Made by a program: the position numbers and the translations under genes | Notes under the pieces: model-generated | What the model saw: the letters and a program-made list of their open reading frames with translations, nothing else | Databases searched by the model: none | What the model was told of the DNA's origin: nothing | Shown here: positions 34,179 to 46,869 of the stretch, one piece after another | Position numbering within the stretch: position 1 is the stretch's first letter | How the letters are laid out: every line of letters starts with the position of its first letter | NCBI GenBank assembly: GCA_018340375.1 | Contig: JAFFJZ010000003.1 | Span: 27,652,001-27,716,000 of the forward strand | Origin: Gonatopus flavifemur | Lineage: Eukaryota; Arthropoda; Insecta; Hymenoptera; Dryinidae | Direction of reading: 5' to 3' | Length of the DNA: 64,000 nt

Positions 34179-37100
34179 CTGTGACACAGATACAATTCTT
34201 TCTCTCTTTTTTCATTTCTCTTTATATTCTATTATTTTTTAATGAACATTCGTGTACGAACATGCACGCAGAAAAGAAAAAAAAAGCGAGGATCGATGGA
34301 GATTGATGGGGGAGGAGAAATACATGCACATCCGCGTAACATTTTTGTTTCTCGTCGGAATAGACTTTCTTGGATTTTCCCTGATAATATTATTATTTTA
34401 CAGTATTTGTGAATATATTATTTCCTTATAATTTGGAAGAATCGAAAAAGATTGAGTCTGTTTTTTTTTGAGGAATGACATCATACAAAAATATCATAAA
34501 TCGACGAATTTGAGGTTTGTGCGGTCTCTTTCGAATCACATAATACGAACGTTCGAGGTGTTGAGGGGTAGAAGTGATATGATATGTACTGTTAAATAAG
34601 CTTATTGAAGAACTATTATAGAGCATTGTCTAGAGTTTGTGCGAAGATTATTGGCAGCTCTGATGAAAGGGGTCAAAAACCGCATAAAAACTAGTAGTAG
34701 TCTGAATCGTGGTTTATGCGATTTTCATCTCTTTCAATCGGTTCCTTTTCTTTTTCTCCCCCAGGGAGACAACGTGAACATTTTTTAGGATTCGTTGAAA
34801 TACATTTTGAAGACTGTTTCGACACCAATTTTATTACTGTTCGAATACATAAAAGTGGAGTGAGATTCACTGACATTTTTCAGTGAGATTACTTTCAAAA
34901 AATTGATATTATTTTCCTTTGCAATCCATTATGATCGTAAAATCATGAAACATCGCCTTTGAAAAGTCTATAGATCGTTTTGGTAAGTTCTGTTTCAATA
35001 TTTTCATAGTTCATTACCATAACAAGTGGTTGCTATTTTAATTTTCCTTACAGGAAACAAAACTTAATTCAATTCGTTACAAAGCCTCATAAAAAAAAAA
35101 TTAGAGAACTCTTTGAACCCAAGTCAATAATTGAAAGAGCCTGAGAATTAATGAAATGTCACTGACGATTAGCGCTAACTCTTGCAGTGGTTAAATCATG
35201 TGTCTCAATGGAATTTCAGTTATTCTCAGTTTTTTATACTGTTTCGAATTCGAGAGAACGTTTTTGATCAAATAGAAGGTTGGCTGTTCAAAACAAAATT
35301 GAAGAAACAGGGAACATTCGTAAGTGTCATTTAGAACCAGAGAATGTATCGTTAAATCAATGTTCCATTAAAAATGTTTTAGAGCTATAAGGGAAAATTA
35401 TTTGGAGATAGCTTGGCGATTTTTATACCTAGCAATAAAGCGGTGCAGCGCTATTAGAACATTATTAGAATAATATTATAACAATACTATTGCGATGAGG
35501 AAAAAGTCTATACGCGAAGACGCGGGATGTTTGAGACAAGTATTCGAAAGAAACAGTGAACGATAGCGCTTTCACAACTGTAATATACACTGTTAGAAAT
35601 TTCTGCATAAAGCTTCAATCACATGCGATGGAAGCAATTTCCACTCACGTAATTGAAAAAGTTCTTGAAATTTCAATGATATTCGAATGAAAATTCAATG
35701 TACTATTATGGGTAAATAATATAGCAAAAATTGAAAATTTAATTACATGTGATTGAATTCTTAGTTCAATCACCAAAAATTGGGAATTTTATTTACCAGT
35801 GTACTTGCAAAATGAATGAAAATTCAAGAAATTTTTAACAGTGTAGTTGGTAAAACGATCTGGTATATATATCCGTCCTACTGTATTAAATATGCTCCTC
35901 GCTGCCACAGCAATATATTGCGAATAGCATACAATTTTTTTTCAATTTTATATCACATCTGTTCGGAAAATATCCCAACATGAAGAAAAAACAATTCGCT
36001 GTGGCAACGAAATTTGATTTTGCTGAGTTCCTTCTACTGGAGCAGCCAATTTTTCGTTTTTCCATCAATCTTGTGAGCTATGAAAGTGATTTTTTGGTTG
36101 TGGCAACAAAAAATGTTGGCTTCTCTAGCGAAATTCGTTTGCTATCCTATATAAAATACACAACATTTGCTGCTCCAGCAAAAGGAACCCAGAACCATTT
36201 TTCTCCGTGAAAACTTTGCTAATAATTTACGATGAATAAGCAAAGAGATTTTGGAGGTGAAGTAGTATCAATTTTCGATCAAGATTATATAAAAATCGAT
36301 AAGTTTTCTATAGAAAAGCATCGATTCTGTCGATTTCTGTATCTCTCAAACCATTGTTGTGCTCACCGGGAAATGTTATTCCCTTGCAAATGATCGACAT
36401 AGGGTATATTTCAGAATGCATTTCAACCTAAAACTCGCGGTCCTAGAAAAACAGGCGATTTTTGCGTTCACTCTTTTCTCTATGGTTTTGTATAGCGAAT
36501 CGTATATTTACGATACAAGTTTATAAATTCCTATCAGATTCAATCGTGGATTTACTATAAGTAATTATTCAAGTTTCTATCTCGTACCTATGATACACTG
36601 CCCCCATATTCACGATAAAACACGATACAGACTTTCTCTTGGACGATTCACAATACTACAAGTAATCAACTCAAAATAACAATTCGTTAGAGATTTTATG
36701 ATAAACTATGATATATTTTCATCAGATAATATGTCATTCACACAAAAAATGCTGCAAAGTTCTTAAAAAAACCCTCGAAGACATACATTTTTTCATTGAA
36801 AATCTGACGCATGCCTTTCAAGTGACAATACTGGATCTTTTATCATAAAAAAAGCTCAATGCTGTTCTATTTAAAATAAAATATTATACCAGGAAATGCA
36901 TTTGAAAATAAACCAATTCAAGGTTTGAATACTGGAATTTAGTTTCAGATAAGAATTTTCTTAAACTAGTCAAGATATTTTAGAAATTTTCATAAGGATT
37001 CTCCCTTGAAATTTATCATTATAGAAGATACATTTCCAAAACAATGAAAATTATATCATTCATCGCATAATCATTGAACCTATGAAGAAAAAGATATTCG

Positions 37101-38440
37101 ATCATCAGATCCGTAAAGCACTAAAGGTAATTTACAACTGGAATTTAATTGCGAATGAAGAATATTGCACTCTGTACTACGATATTTCAATAAATTTATC
37201 CATTGTACTTGGAATGATTCTCTAGCGTTTGAATTTTCAATTTCAAATGTTTACACTGATGTTATTTGATTACCTAATATTCGATTGAACTCTTTTCTTT
37301 GAGCCGTAAAATAATTATCAAAAATATGTATCAATGATATCGCCTTTTCAATCCAATGGATTCATCAAGCGGGAGGGAAAACTTGTTCGAATAAAGAAGC
37401 AAGAGAGGATGATGCATTTGGCATGAAATGAGAAATTACATGCATTTGAAAGAAAAAAATAACAATGGTATATTCTTACCTTTACACCGATGTAACAAGG
37501 CCTCGACGTCTGCTCTACGTCGTCCTGGAAAAACACGTAGCAAAACATCGACAGGCGATCTTTGTTGTTGTTGTTGCTGCAGTTGCAAACCGCAAGGCTG
37601 TTGAATACTCTGCATTTGCATCTGCATTTGAATCTCCCTTGGTTCAGGCAAATGATGATGCTGATGTTGATACAACGCTGGGGAACAGTACAAGGAACCC
37701 GCTGTTGGACCATAAAGAGGCGCGTAAGGGGGAAAATGCACTGCTGCGGCTGCAGCCTGAAACAGTTCATCGGGAATCTTCGGACATCCAAATTGTCTGC
37801 ATAAAAGTTTGCTTACGTTTATATATAGAATCATATACGATTAAGTAGAATATTAAAGCATATATATATATTCTGCTACTGCTCGACTATGACCATAAAT
37901 TCTCTAAAACGGGATTTATCTTTGTTCTAGGGAGAAAACAATACATAGGTCATGCAACTCACTGCTAACGAAGGAGGTGGCGGGCTGTGTCTGGACTGAA
38001 CCAAATCCACCGGCTGAAGGCTTTGTTGTTGGGCTTGTTGTGGACTGCCGTTCTTACGTAAACTAAGGTTTTCTGGTGCCGGAGTGTCCTCCCTCTGCGG
38101 TATAAGAGCTGGCGTTAAAGGGGGTGTGTGCGTTGGACTTGGCGATCCAGGTTCGGGGCTTCCATCCTCGGAATCATTCAGACTGTTGGTTCGTTTTCTT
38201 ACAGTCTCGTCTGACATACCTGAAGAACCGGATACTGAGAACAAGAGAATATTATACTTCATACACAATTTTCTCAAAGGAATCTGTAATGTTTACATCG
38301 ATGAGATTACAAACCTGGGGCACGATCTGCTCGAAGCTCGCCACCGGAATCGGAATCTCGATCGTCTTCGTTTATATCCTCTACCGAAAGTCTTGTTCTT
38401 TTATCACCCTCGTCTCCCGAAACCCTCGATCGTTTCGTCA
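33847..38440 (-). CDS. DMRT transcription factor with DMA domain (3' part of the gene)
   Basis: Four exons (38315-38440, 37963-38234, 37480-37796, 33847-34178) give about 300 residues of a doublesex/mab-3-related factor, a DNA-binding regulator of sex-specific and neural development acting in the nucleus. The DMA domain, which defines the DMRTA group, reads SPVDVLLRVFPGRRRADVEA and onward, continuing across an intron into GDVVSAMEVLV. A Pro/Ser-rich linker with ENLSLRK, polyQ, an Ala-rich tract and a SAFSPL...AAPYTGTGYLPT tail follow the family pattern. The zinc-binding DM domain must be in upstream exons that I did not find in the window. In insects the DMA-bearing paralogues are dmrt93B and dmrt99B; I cannot choose safely between them. 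The phases of introns 1 and 3 fit exactly; the middle junction is uncertain. Confidence 0.87.
34179..37479 (-). other. 3.3-kb DMRT intron splitting the DMA domain
   Basis: The donor is GTAAGAATA after the Lys-G of RCKG and the acceptor is TGTCACAG. It contains a 256-bp MITE (35588-35843) and a diverged repeat with CAGCAA/TTGCTG words near 35895-36190. Otherwise it is AT-rich with no gene seen. Confidence 0.85.
35588..35843. mobile_element. 256-bp TA-flanked MITE (CACTGTTAGAAATTT ends)
   Basis: The ends CACTGTTAGAAATTT and AAATTTTTAACAGTG have TA at 35586-35587 and 35844-35845. Internal words CAATCACATG and the inverse CATGTGATTG mirror each other. Similar sequence recurs near 55950-56201. 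It lies in a DMRT intron. Confidence 0.75.
37480..37796 (-). CDS. DMRT exon with polyQ and most of the DMA domain
   Basis: The acceptor is most likely TTATGCAG before 37796. The exon then reads QFGCPKIPDELFQAAAAAVHF, a Tyr/Pro-rich stretch (PPYAPLYGP), a His run, Met/Gln repeats, six Gln and then RSPVDVLLRVFPGRRR, and it ends with HRCKG split after the first base. With this acceptor the exon starts one base into a codon boundary (upstream phase 2). The strong GTGAGT donor of the preceding exon is phase 0. So either a weaker donor (GTTAGC, exon end 37970) or a later acceptor (CCGAAG, exon start 37777) is used, or a small exon is missing. Confidence 0.82.
37963..38234 (-). CDS. DMRT exon, Pro/Ser-rich linker with ENLSLRK
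   Basis: The acceptor TTGTTCTCAG has a good pyrimidine tract. The exon begins TA, completing a Val codon with the G of the previous exon, and runs 90 further codons: SGSSGMSDETVRKRTNSLND, acidic DSEDGSPEPGSPSP, then THTPPLTPAL, ENLSLRKNG, Gln-rich and SPPPPSLA, with a GTGAGT donor at 37962-37957. The linker is the low-complexity region expected between the DM and DMA domains. Confidence 0.85.
38315..38440 (-). CDS. Short DMRT exon, Asp/Arg-rich (42 codons spanned)
   Basis: This exon has no ATG and is too short for simple ORF detection. The acceptor TTTGTTTCAG precedes 38440 and the donor GTTTGTAAT follows 38315. The 126 bases read TKRSRVSGDEGDKRTRLSVE and then DINEDDRDSDSGGELRADRAP, with two bases at the start and one base at the end, which join the next exon exactly in frame. 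The charged composition fits the region just after the DM domain in this family. Phase agreement with the next exon is the main evidence. Confidence 0.8.
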
Positions 38441-41356
38441 CTGAAACAAAAACATCCATAAGTATGAATTTTTTACCGCAAATTTGATCTAGAGTCTTTA
38501 TTAAATCACGCTTTTAATACGAACTTTTATAAAAATCTGAGAAGGTTTCTGTTCCATAAGGACTACCCAAATCATTTCCATTCAGAACGTGAAAGCAAAA
38601 AACATCACAATAGTTCGAATATAATACGATGAAATTCTCAAGTCTCGATCGAAGAATTTTTTATAACAAAAACTATCCAATGTATGATTTCATTGTTGCT
38701 CTTTGCAAGCACGATGTTCCCTACGATCGTGCGAGAAACAGGTCAAGTGCTCTTAAATCTCGTTCATTCGATCAAATTTTCCCTATCATCGTGTAGAAGT
38801 ATTCAACGAGGGAACAATCAGGGAAAGCGATCCTCCAAACACTTTTCAAAATGAAAGAATAATTCTCCAAGATACAACGTGAAACACATATATGAATTGT
38901 GAGGAAACAATGGGAAGAAGATCCGTTATGTTACGCGATTGTATATCGAACAGTTGTTCAATGTGATTCCTCACTCGCTCTTCTGGATGTTACGCAAAAG
39001 AGTGCAAGAGGGTGGGAGAAATTGTTGGATAGTTAGAGAGATTCACTCGCTGTAATGACTACGAGTGGGGCAAGTATCTCTTTTCAATTGAAGAGGATAT
39101 GTGCGTAGTTGTAAGAAGAAGCAGGGAGAGTATAGGGGCAGCACGTTTTAAGAGCAAGCTACAATCTAAACGCTTTACGCGCCGCTGCACATTACTAACG
39201 AGAACACTCGTGCTAAGGAGCCGCGCCAACTTACGTTTCCGTAATAGCACTCGAAAGTTACTCGTAACGCCACTTGTAACACAGACTATTATGCCTAGAA
39301 TCATCCACAAGTTTATTCTTGGTATTATACATTCAGAGATTCGTAGAAATCTTCAAGACTTCCAAAATGGATAGCCCGTGAACGAGGTATAATGATTTCT
39401 GGATCTTTCAAATTCTTGAGAGGGAATATACTTCTCTCTAACCAAGTTTCAATACGTTGATGTGAGATGATTTTCGGTCAATCAAGTGAGAGCTGTTGAC
39501 CAGCTGTGGAAGTTATCAAAAATAACAGTCATTTGCATTGTTTGGAGCGGTTTTCTAACCGCTCTATTCAGTTTCTATTGCATTATTTTGCTACACAGGA
39601 CCTCCTTCTTCTTGGACAGTAGAACATTATTTTCACCATATTGGGGTGCAAAAACTTTTTAATTCATCAGAGATATGTCATTTACTTTATCCCTTTTGAA
39701 TTCAATGTTATGTGATTTACTTTGAACACCTTTTTGAAATCACCATCCCGTAACGGAGAATTCTAATGGTGAAAAGAAATGTGAAAACCAATGCAAAGTT
39801 CATGAAGAAAAGATATTTGACAACAACATGAATTGTCAAGTACTTTTGGTTTGAAAACACAAAGTAATTGAATGTATTATCGTTCGAATGCAGAAAAAAT
39901 AAACAACCCTCATCACGTTTGTCGGAAAATAATTTTCAGTTCCAATATTTTTCTTGTCCAGGAATAATTCAAAATTCAAATGGAATGCGGAATACGTCAA
40001 CATTTTCAAGGAATATAAAACTGGTGAACAACTTCCCAACACGCTATTGATATCAAGTTTATATTGAAAAATAAATTAGAAAGATAATTCTCTGAATTAT
40101 TGCATTCCGGGAGGAGCAATTTTCAAAATTCAATATAATTCATATATAATTCAATATAGTTTATATTATTCATTTCATTGAAGTTTGAATCGTTTATAAA
40201 TACGAACCGAAATTGCAAACTCACAAAATCTGTTGAATTATCTATATTTTATTTCGAATTAACTCCTTGGAACTGAAAACATCGTTTGAAGAATGTGTTG
40301 TAAGATTTTTGATCTCTAACAGCTGAATATTGTGTTTTTCGAACACTAATTCGTTTCAATAAACATTTATACTCAACTTATACATAAATTTGGTATAATT
40401 TCAGAAGATGTTTCCCTCGACATCTTATAAAGAGAGCTTCTGATCCAAAACAGTTTGTTCTTCATCCTGAGGTTTGGGAATTGATTGGGAAAAATTCGAT
40501 CCCATACCCAAAAGAGTTCGATTCCTATTCGTATGTTTATTGTTAAACTCACCATGCGTCTGGGTGAAGAGAAAAATTACACCGCAATACAGTACAGTAT
40601 AGTTACTGACTACAGTGTCACCTCCCTTTTTGAGTCATTTGAGTGTAATGCTTGTCCTATGCCCTCTTTTCTCATTTGGTAGAAAATTTGTTGTAAACCA
40701 CTCTGAATTTTTCCGTTTATTCAAACACTCGTCAAAGAATTCCAGTATAAGTTTTGGAAAATTTGGAGAAGATCAGAGATTCAAGAACCTCAAGGCTTCT
40801 TTAGAATCTCTCCGCAATCGAGAAGGGTTACAGGAATAACAAATTGGTCGATTACTATAACGCTCACAGAAAAATTATTAATAGAAAATTTGTTTACAGA
40901 ACTAACATCTGAGTCGCTGGAATGAATATTTCCGCATGAACGACAAATTTTTTTCCCTCATCGTCATAGTAATAAACCATCATTTTCCGTGCGAATTTCT
41001 CCGAATCCGTTACTTATCAAAAATTTCAAAGCAAATGTTCAAAAATTGAACAAATTTTCACGAGAACTAGAAGACAATTTTTAACCTTGTAAACTTTTTC
41101 TTCTGTCCTGTGGATTGTGTAATCCTCGATTTAAATTAAAATGTAACTAACTTTACATTAAAAAGTTACATTTTTTTTTAATCCACGACGACTCTATCAT
41201 TTCAATCTGAAGTGAATCAATTTGAAAATACGAGTGTATTCTCTTTTGATGTTTTTTCTACAACAAAAATTGAAGGGAAAAAATGAAATGCAGTATGAAC
41301 GGTGTTGTAACTAAGAGAAGGAAACCTCTGAACGACCATCGAAAGACTGGACTTGA

Positions 41357-41383
41357 ACCACCACCACCACCACCATCACCACT
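41357..41383. repeat. (CAC)n trinucleotide repeat
   Basis: Mostly CCA/CAC triplets. They give a poly-His frame on the plus strand and poly-Val on the minus strand, neither of which is part of a recognisable protein. Confidence 0.85.
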
Positions 41384-41821
41384 ACCGACGGCGCATTGAA
41401 TTCTCTTCGAGTATTCACCAAGCGACTCCACGTAACGGGTGGGTGGTTCTCACAAGGAACGGATTTTTCACTTGTCGGATGGTGGGAAGGAAGACTCCGT
41501 GGCATATCGAATTCAGCGATATCGAATGGAGAACCTCTGTTGCGGTACTTGAGTTATCGAGGTTGTTAGAAATAATTGCGATAGCCGCGTCGTATCACGA
41601 ATACATACCCTCGTCGATTTGATTCTGAAAATAGTAGTAGGAGTATGTACATAAGTGCACGCACATACAGAAAAGTTGGACGTGTGCGCGAGAAATGCGT
41701 GCACGTGCAACAACTCTCCACCAAAGAATACACAGGTCCGCTAAGAGAGAAGAGAAAGAGTAGAATACGGATCAATGCGTGAAAGAATCGTAGGGTGGTG
41801 TATTGGTAACGAATGATGGTA

Positions 41822-41822
41822 G

Positions 41823-41859
<37 letters not shown>
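41822..41859. repeat. (AT)n microsatellite
   Basis: AT run with a single C interruption near 41832. Confidence 0.9.
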
Positions 41860-42799
41860 CCGATTTCAGGTGGTGGAGAGGTTGCCTCGGCTGACCGCTC
41901 GTTAAAAAGTTTAACCGTCCGTTTATTAATACTACGCGCGCCGGTATAAGAGATCGCTAAAGCCGTGAAATGTAGCCACAACCTCTTTTCTGCACTCTTT
42001 CCGCCCTTCTGCTCTCAGCCTTTTTCAATTTTTCCCTCTACATTTATCTTTTTGTATATATATCGCACAGATTTGCCTTTCATAATTGGATTTATGTATA
42101 CATATATACGCACCATTTTATGAATTCTCGAAATGAGAAATCGGTGGAAAGCTTTTCTACTACTCATTCAAAGTGTTTTCAATACTTTTCCTCGTATCCA
42201 TTTCTTTCGAGTACGATGCTGTTTCTTTCTCGTAAAATTTATATCCTAATGGTCCTTGAAACAAGGATAAAGCTTCTCATGAATTTTTCTTTGAAATCCT
42301 GTAATTGGTTTACATTGCATCTATTTTTCTCTCCAACAATATTCTGCGAAAGTTCTATATGAAGTGTTTCATCGAGAAAAGGAGAAAAAGATGAATTCAA
42401 TTGGATGGTAATATGAGTTTTTCAAATGGTCAAAAGGATTTTCTATATATTTATGCTTTATTGAATTGAAACTGCTGAACTATTTGTAACAATTTTCTAT
42501 TATCGGGGAACATCAAATATTCAGCCCAAGTTGGTTTTCAACCTGAGATTATAGCAAATTCGGGCTACGAGCTGGGTACGCTTTAGTAGAAATAATTCTA
42601 GTAGTTCTCAAGGCTATGGCAAGATCTTAGCAAGCCTTACACAAGTCCCTCACAAGAGCCTGATAAGACCTTGCAGCCTATAATTGGACGATGTATGGCC
42701 TTGAATATATAAGGATGGATTTCCTATCATTCGTACAAGTGTGGTCCATGATTGGCTAAAAAGTAAAAAATAAAACCTACTTTCAACCAGAATATCAGC

Positions 42800-43400
42800 T
42801 TGTTTTGAGATGCAGCCGAAACTAACCTTGTTCTGGCTGAAACTGAGCACTAAAAGAATGCCGATACAGTGGAAAGGACTGAATTTCAGTCAATTCTCCA
42901 AGTAAGATACAGCCACATTCAGTCAGGGTTTTTAAAGTGATAATAACATGGAGTAACGAAATTTGCTGTCGCAGCAAATTGAAGTATGACATACAGAATA
43001 GCAAACATTTTTGCTGACCTAGCTAGAAATTTGTTACCACAGCTAACTGACTGGATTGCTAAGAGAGCAACATGATTAAATTTTCAGTACCATGTACAGA
43101 ACAGCAAACAATTTTTGTTGCAACAGTTAGAAAATTGCTGTCACAGCAAAATTAAATTTCGCTCTCACAGCAAATTCCTTTTTTCTCCGTGAAGGATGCC
43201 TAGCAATAATCAACTGATGTATGGCGAGGTTAGATGAACAACAACAACAACAATTGATTTCCCTGACATTGACTACAAATCAGCAGTCAATGCTATAAAA
43301 ATTGAAATTCACTTTCATCTGAATCTTGGTTGATTTTAAAATGCAGCCGAATCTAACCCTTTCTCAACTGAAAATAAGCACCGAAAACAATTCTTGATTC
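42800..43400 (+). repeat. TGCAGCC and CAGCAA dispersed repeat copies
   Basis: Units with GATGCAGCCGAAACTAACC, AAATGCAGCCGAATCTAACC and AAGCACCGAAAACAA repeat the family seen at 17320-17780. Between them (about 42990-43190), CAGAATAGCAAACA and ACAGCTAACTG...GGATTGCT words repeat those at 15355-15400 and 15640-15775. A (CAA)n run lies near 43229-43249. Old, fragmented mobile DNA; ends not resolved. Confidence 0.5.
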
Positions 43401-45633
43401 AGCATCATAAACCATAAAAATTATGCTTCATCATCTCGAGTCTGGAATAGAAGAAGCAATTTCCAACACAACAAAATCAAGCTCAAGATCGAGTTGTATA
43501 ATATTCTATAATTACTTCTCCAACACACATCACGATTGTAATTTCCTCTGCATCTACTGCTTGCTGAAGGATTCCTTTGGATATTGAAACTTCATTGTCT
43601 GTATTTTTTGATTATCAAGACCTCGTACCGTAAAATTATATTAACCGACAGATTCCAATAGACGGAGCGAAATTCCAAGCCAAGATACAGTACCTCGTAC
43701 ACTGGCTGTATTCTATTCTTCGATAATGATATCAATAATAATCATCACAATGACAATCGACGTAGCCGCGTCACAGACAAGGAATGTAATATGGGGTGTT
43801 GAATTAATGTGCCTGGTAGCTGGTTGCCATGAGATATAAATACCATTGTATTGTCATATTGGTCGATACTTCTTCACACAGAGAAAGGTCTTTGATGTAT
43901 TCACTTTTTGATCTTGAAGGGATATGGGATGTGAATATAACAAAACACTTTACTTGTAATTTATTTTCTTTCGTTGTGAAATGAAGGAATCAAAATTCTA
44001 AATTATTTGTGTGTTACATGCAATAATTTTATATTGAAAAAAAAAATTCAACTTTGTGTATGAGTCAATAAAGTTTCATAAGTGGGATAAAAAAATTACT
44101 AACGATCTTCAGTTACACTCTAAGAATTTGCTACGGGAAACTTCACATGCGTTAAAAGTTTTCCGTATTTTACCGGAAATTTCCCTGGAAAGTAATAAAA
44201 AAAATCCCATAAACTTTGGGATTCTTAGTTAATTTTATGAGAAATTTCATATACATTTATCGGAAATTCATGATCGAAATTTTCCGGTTACTGCGTGTAG
44301 AAAAATTTCGATTACCCTGGTAGAAATTCGTTTGGGCATCCCGTTTACCATCCACGTACCAGGGGTCAACTGGATGATACATTTCACCCAATTTCACTCC
44401 AGTGCTCGAACATTTAGGTGATTTATGTAGATTTTTCATGCATCGACTGATCGTTCAATAACATTGATATAGTAAGAGGAATAAAAGGAAGCCCAAACGT
44501 TTCAATTTGTCACTCGGAAGTATTTTATTGAGATAAATTCAAAAGCAACGTTCTTGACTTGAGATTACATTTCAAAATACATTTTCACCTTATTCATACT
44601 GAAAAAACATGATTCCACACTTCTAATTAACAATTTGAACTACATTCTAGCAATTCCCTGGGACACCTGGATGGGCACAGGCTAGAAAGTGCGTTACGAA
44701 ACTAGCTAGAAACCAACTGAACATCTGGGAAAACTAGCTGGGGCCAATCTAATTCTCAATCATAATTCCCACTAGGGTATTTTCTGCAATGTATTATCGA
44801 TCCCCGTACTCCGGGAATTCCTAACAACAACTTTGTTTGCCATCAGGAAATTTCATACACGCGCAACATAATATTATGTACCTTTGAATTCAGTTTGAAC
44901 CTACATAGGATCATATAATACCCCGTGTGTACTGTACAATCGAATGAAAGACAAGGTGAAAATATATTTTATAGCAACGAAAGGTATTGTGAGAGATCAT
45001 TCTTTGTTCGAGCATGGCGACTCAAGTAATAAACACAAAAGGGATCACGGCATAGCGAATACGAGTATCTTTTACTCTTCAAAGCGACACACGTCTTGAA
45101 TTTCGAGAAGGGTCGATGAAATTTATTGTAATTTTCTTCTTCTTTTTCTTTCCTCCGCTAGTATCGAGCAGAATCTAACTTTTCCTCAAGTAATAGTAGT
45201 AGTTGTTCGACATCCGATGTCACAGGATAACATATAAGCGTGGTTCTTCAGACATTCCGGAAAGTTAATAAGGCGTGTTTGCGTTTGAAGAGCAAGAGGT
45301 GTTACGAAGATTTATTCTTTCCTTAAATGCTATAAAAGAGGACTAGAAAACATTTTATTCGAAGGCGTATGAAAGTCATGAAATAGAGTATTTTAGTATG
45401 ACAGGTTATGGAAGTCTGATGTTACATCAGAATCTGAAGAAGTTACTCGAAATATTTAAAAGTCGCTTCATCTAACCGCACAATGTGTCTCTGGGACGTT
45501 TGATGAATCTTCCATAAACGTACCAGGAGCAAGTTGTGGTCCATATGTGCATAAACTTGGGTCCATTCATTTACGCATGGGTTGAACAATAAGAATTCAT
45601 TATAGGAAGTTATTTGTCTGCTAGAATAATTAA

Positions 45634-46773
45634 CCCATTTTTAGGTCTGTAAACTACGAACCGCGGAGTAAATATTTACCCCACAGGTGTTTTGCTTGTA
45701 AAATCGTTCTGAAAACAGTAATTTCACTCATAAGCATATGATTTTTTTGTGTTGTTTCATGCCAAAGAGATTGGTGAAAAGCGAATTCAATTTTATCAAA
45801 ATTTAGTCAATGAAAAATCGATTTCAATGGCTAAAAGTGTCGACAAACGGTCAAACCGGCATTTAACGGACCAAAATTTATCAATTTTATTTCTAAACAA
45901 CCGATTTTCAAATTCCAAACCGGATTTTAAAGAAGACGCATGAGGCTTTGAGAAAAAAAATACCATCATGATGTTTTGCCAAAAAAAAAAGTCTATTTGG
46001 GAGTCTGAAAATTGAGAAAAAATTGGGAATCTGATCTATGCAAAACTCACCTAAAAATTAATGAAATATTGGTTGTGAAGAATATATTTTTGTTTCTGTA
46101 ATAAAAAAAATTGATACATATAGAAAAATATTCAAAAGTGAAGTTACAATTCAACCTATTCAAAGCTCATACAGTCGATTGCTGATTATTCTTTGGCTGT
46201 CCCGGATTCCGTTAAAGTTTCCGCCACTGAATCGGCGTTTCCGAAATTGTATCCTTTCCTCATTACACTGTAAAAAATTGCTTTCCAAATTTCACATGAA
46301 TTTATGTAGAACAATTAACACATAAATTTTGTATTAATTTTCAACATTTTCCTGGAAATTTTCTAGGAAATTTCAGACTGAAATGCATATCAATGTTTTA
46401 CTATTCCCAGTGTGCTGAGATACTTAAAATATGAGAATTATCACCGAAAATTATATAGCTAATGTTTTCTTGTAAAATGAGTTTGTAATACATGAATTAA
46501 ATTCATTGCAGCAAGAAAGAGAAAATTAAGTCAATTACACAAAACACTAAAGAGAACTATAAACTGGGGTAGATATTAACCCCACAAAAGCTCTACGTCT
46601 TCATTCCGTCATACTAAACAAGAAACTGACAGATCTAGCGATATCGCCCCATTGTTAGAACCTTAAACTGAATTATGGTATAGGTCGTCAGTCGATAATG
46701 TCACTGACTAACTTAGAAACGTAGCTCAAAGTTTACCTGGGGTAAATATCTACCCCGGTTTATAACTCTAGGG
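45634..46773. mobile_element. 1.14-kb TTAA-flanked element (piggyBac-like ends)
   Basis: TTAA lies at 45630-45633 and 46774-46777, with termini CCC...GGG. The right end, read inward, starts CCCTAGAGTTATAAACC, close to the CCCTAGA start typical of piggyBac. Just inside both ends is a GGGGTAAATATTTACCCC-type palindrome (about 45665-45692 and 46739-46759), and a third copy is at 46566-46585. There is no transposase; the small ORF at 45749-45943 is not recognisable. Confidence 0.75.
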
Positions 46774-46869
46774 TTAAACACTGTTAGAAAAATTCTTAAA
46801 TTGAATACGAGATTCTTTATGAAATATCATATTTCCATATTGAATTTCGAAATTTTTTTCTAAAATGTA

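Larger units (their letters stand above)
38441..45633. other. Upstream DMRT intron or 5' flank; no exon recognised
   Basis: Minus-strand reading found no CxxCxNHG-type DM domain. It contains a (CAC)n run (41357-41383), an (AT)n run (41822-41859), and GC-richer pieces at 39090-39310 and 41380-41780 that could be regulatory. Diverged repeat copies lie at 42560-43190. Short ORFs only. Confidence 0.4.

Noticed and set aside
41311..41622. Poly-His and poly-Val ORFs
   Set aside because: Product of a (CAC)n repeat; nothing else in the frames resembles a protein.
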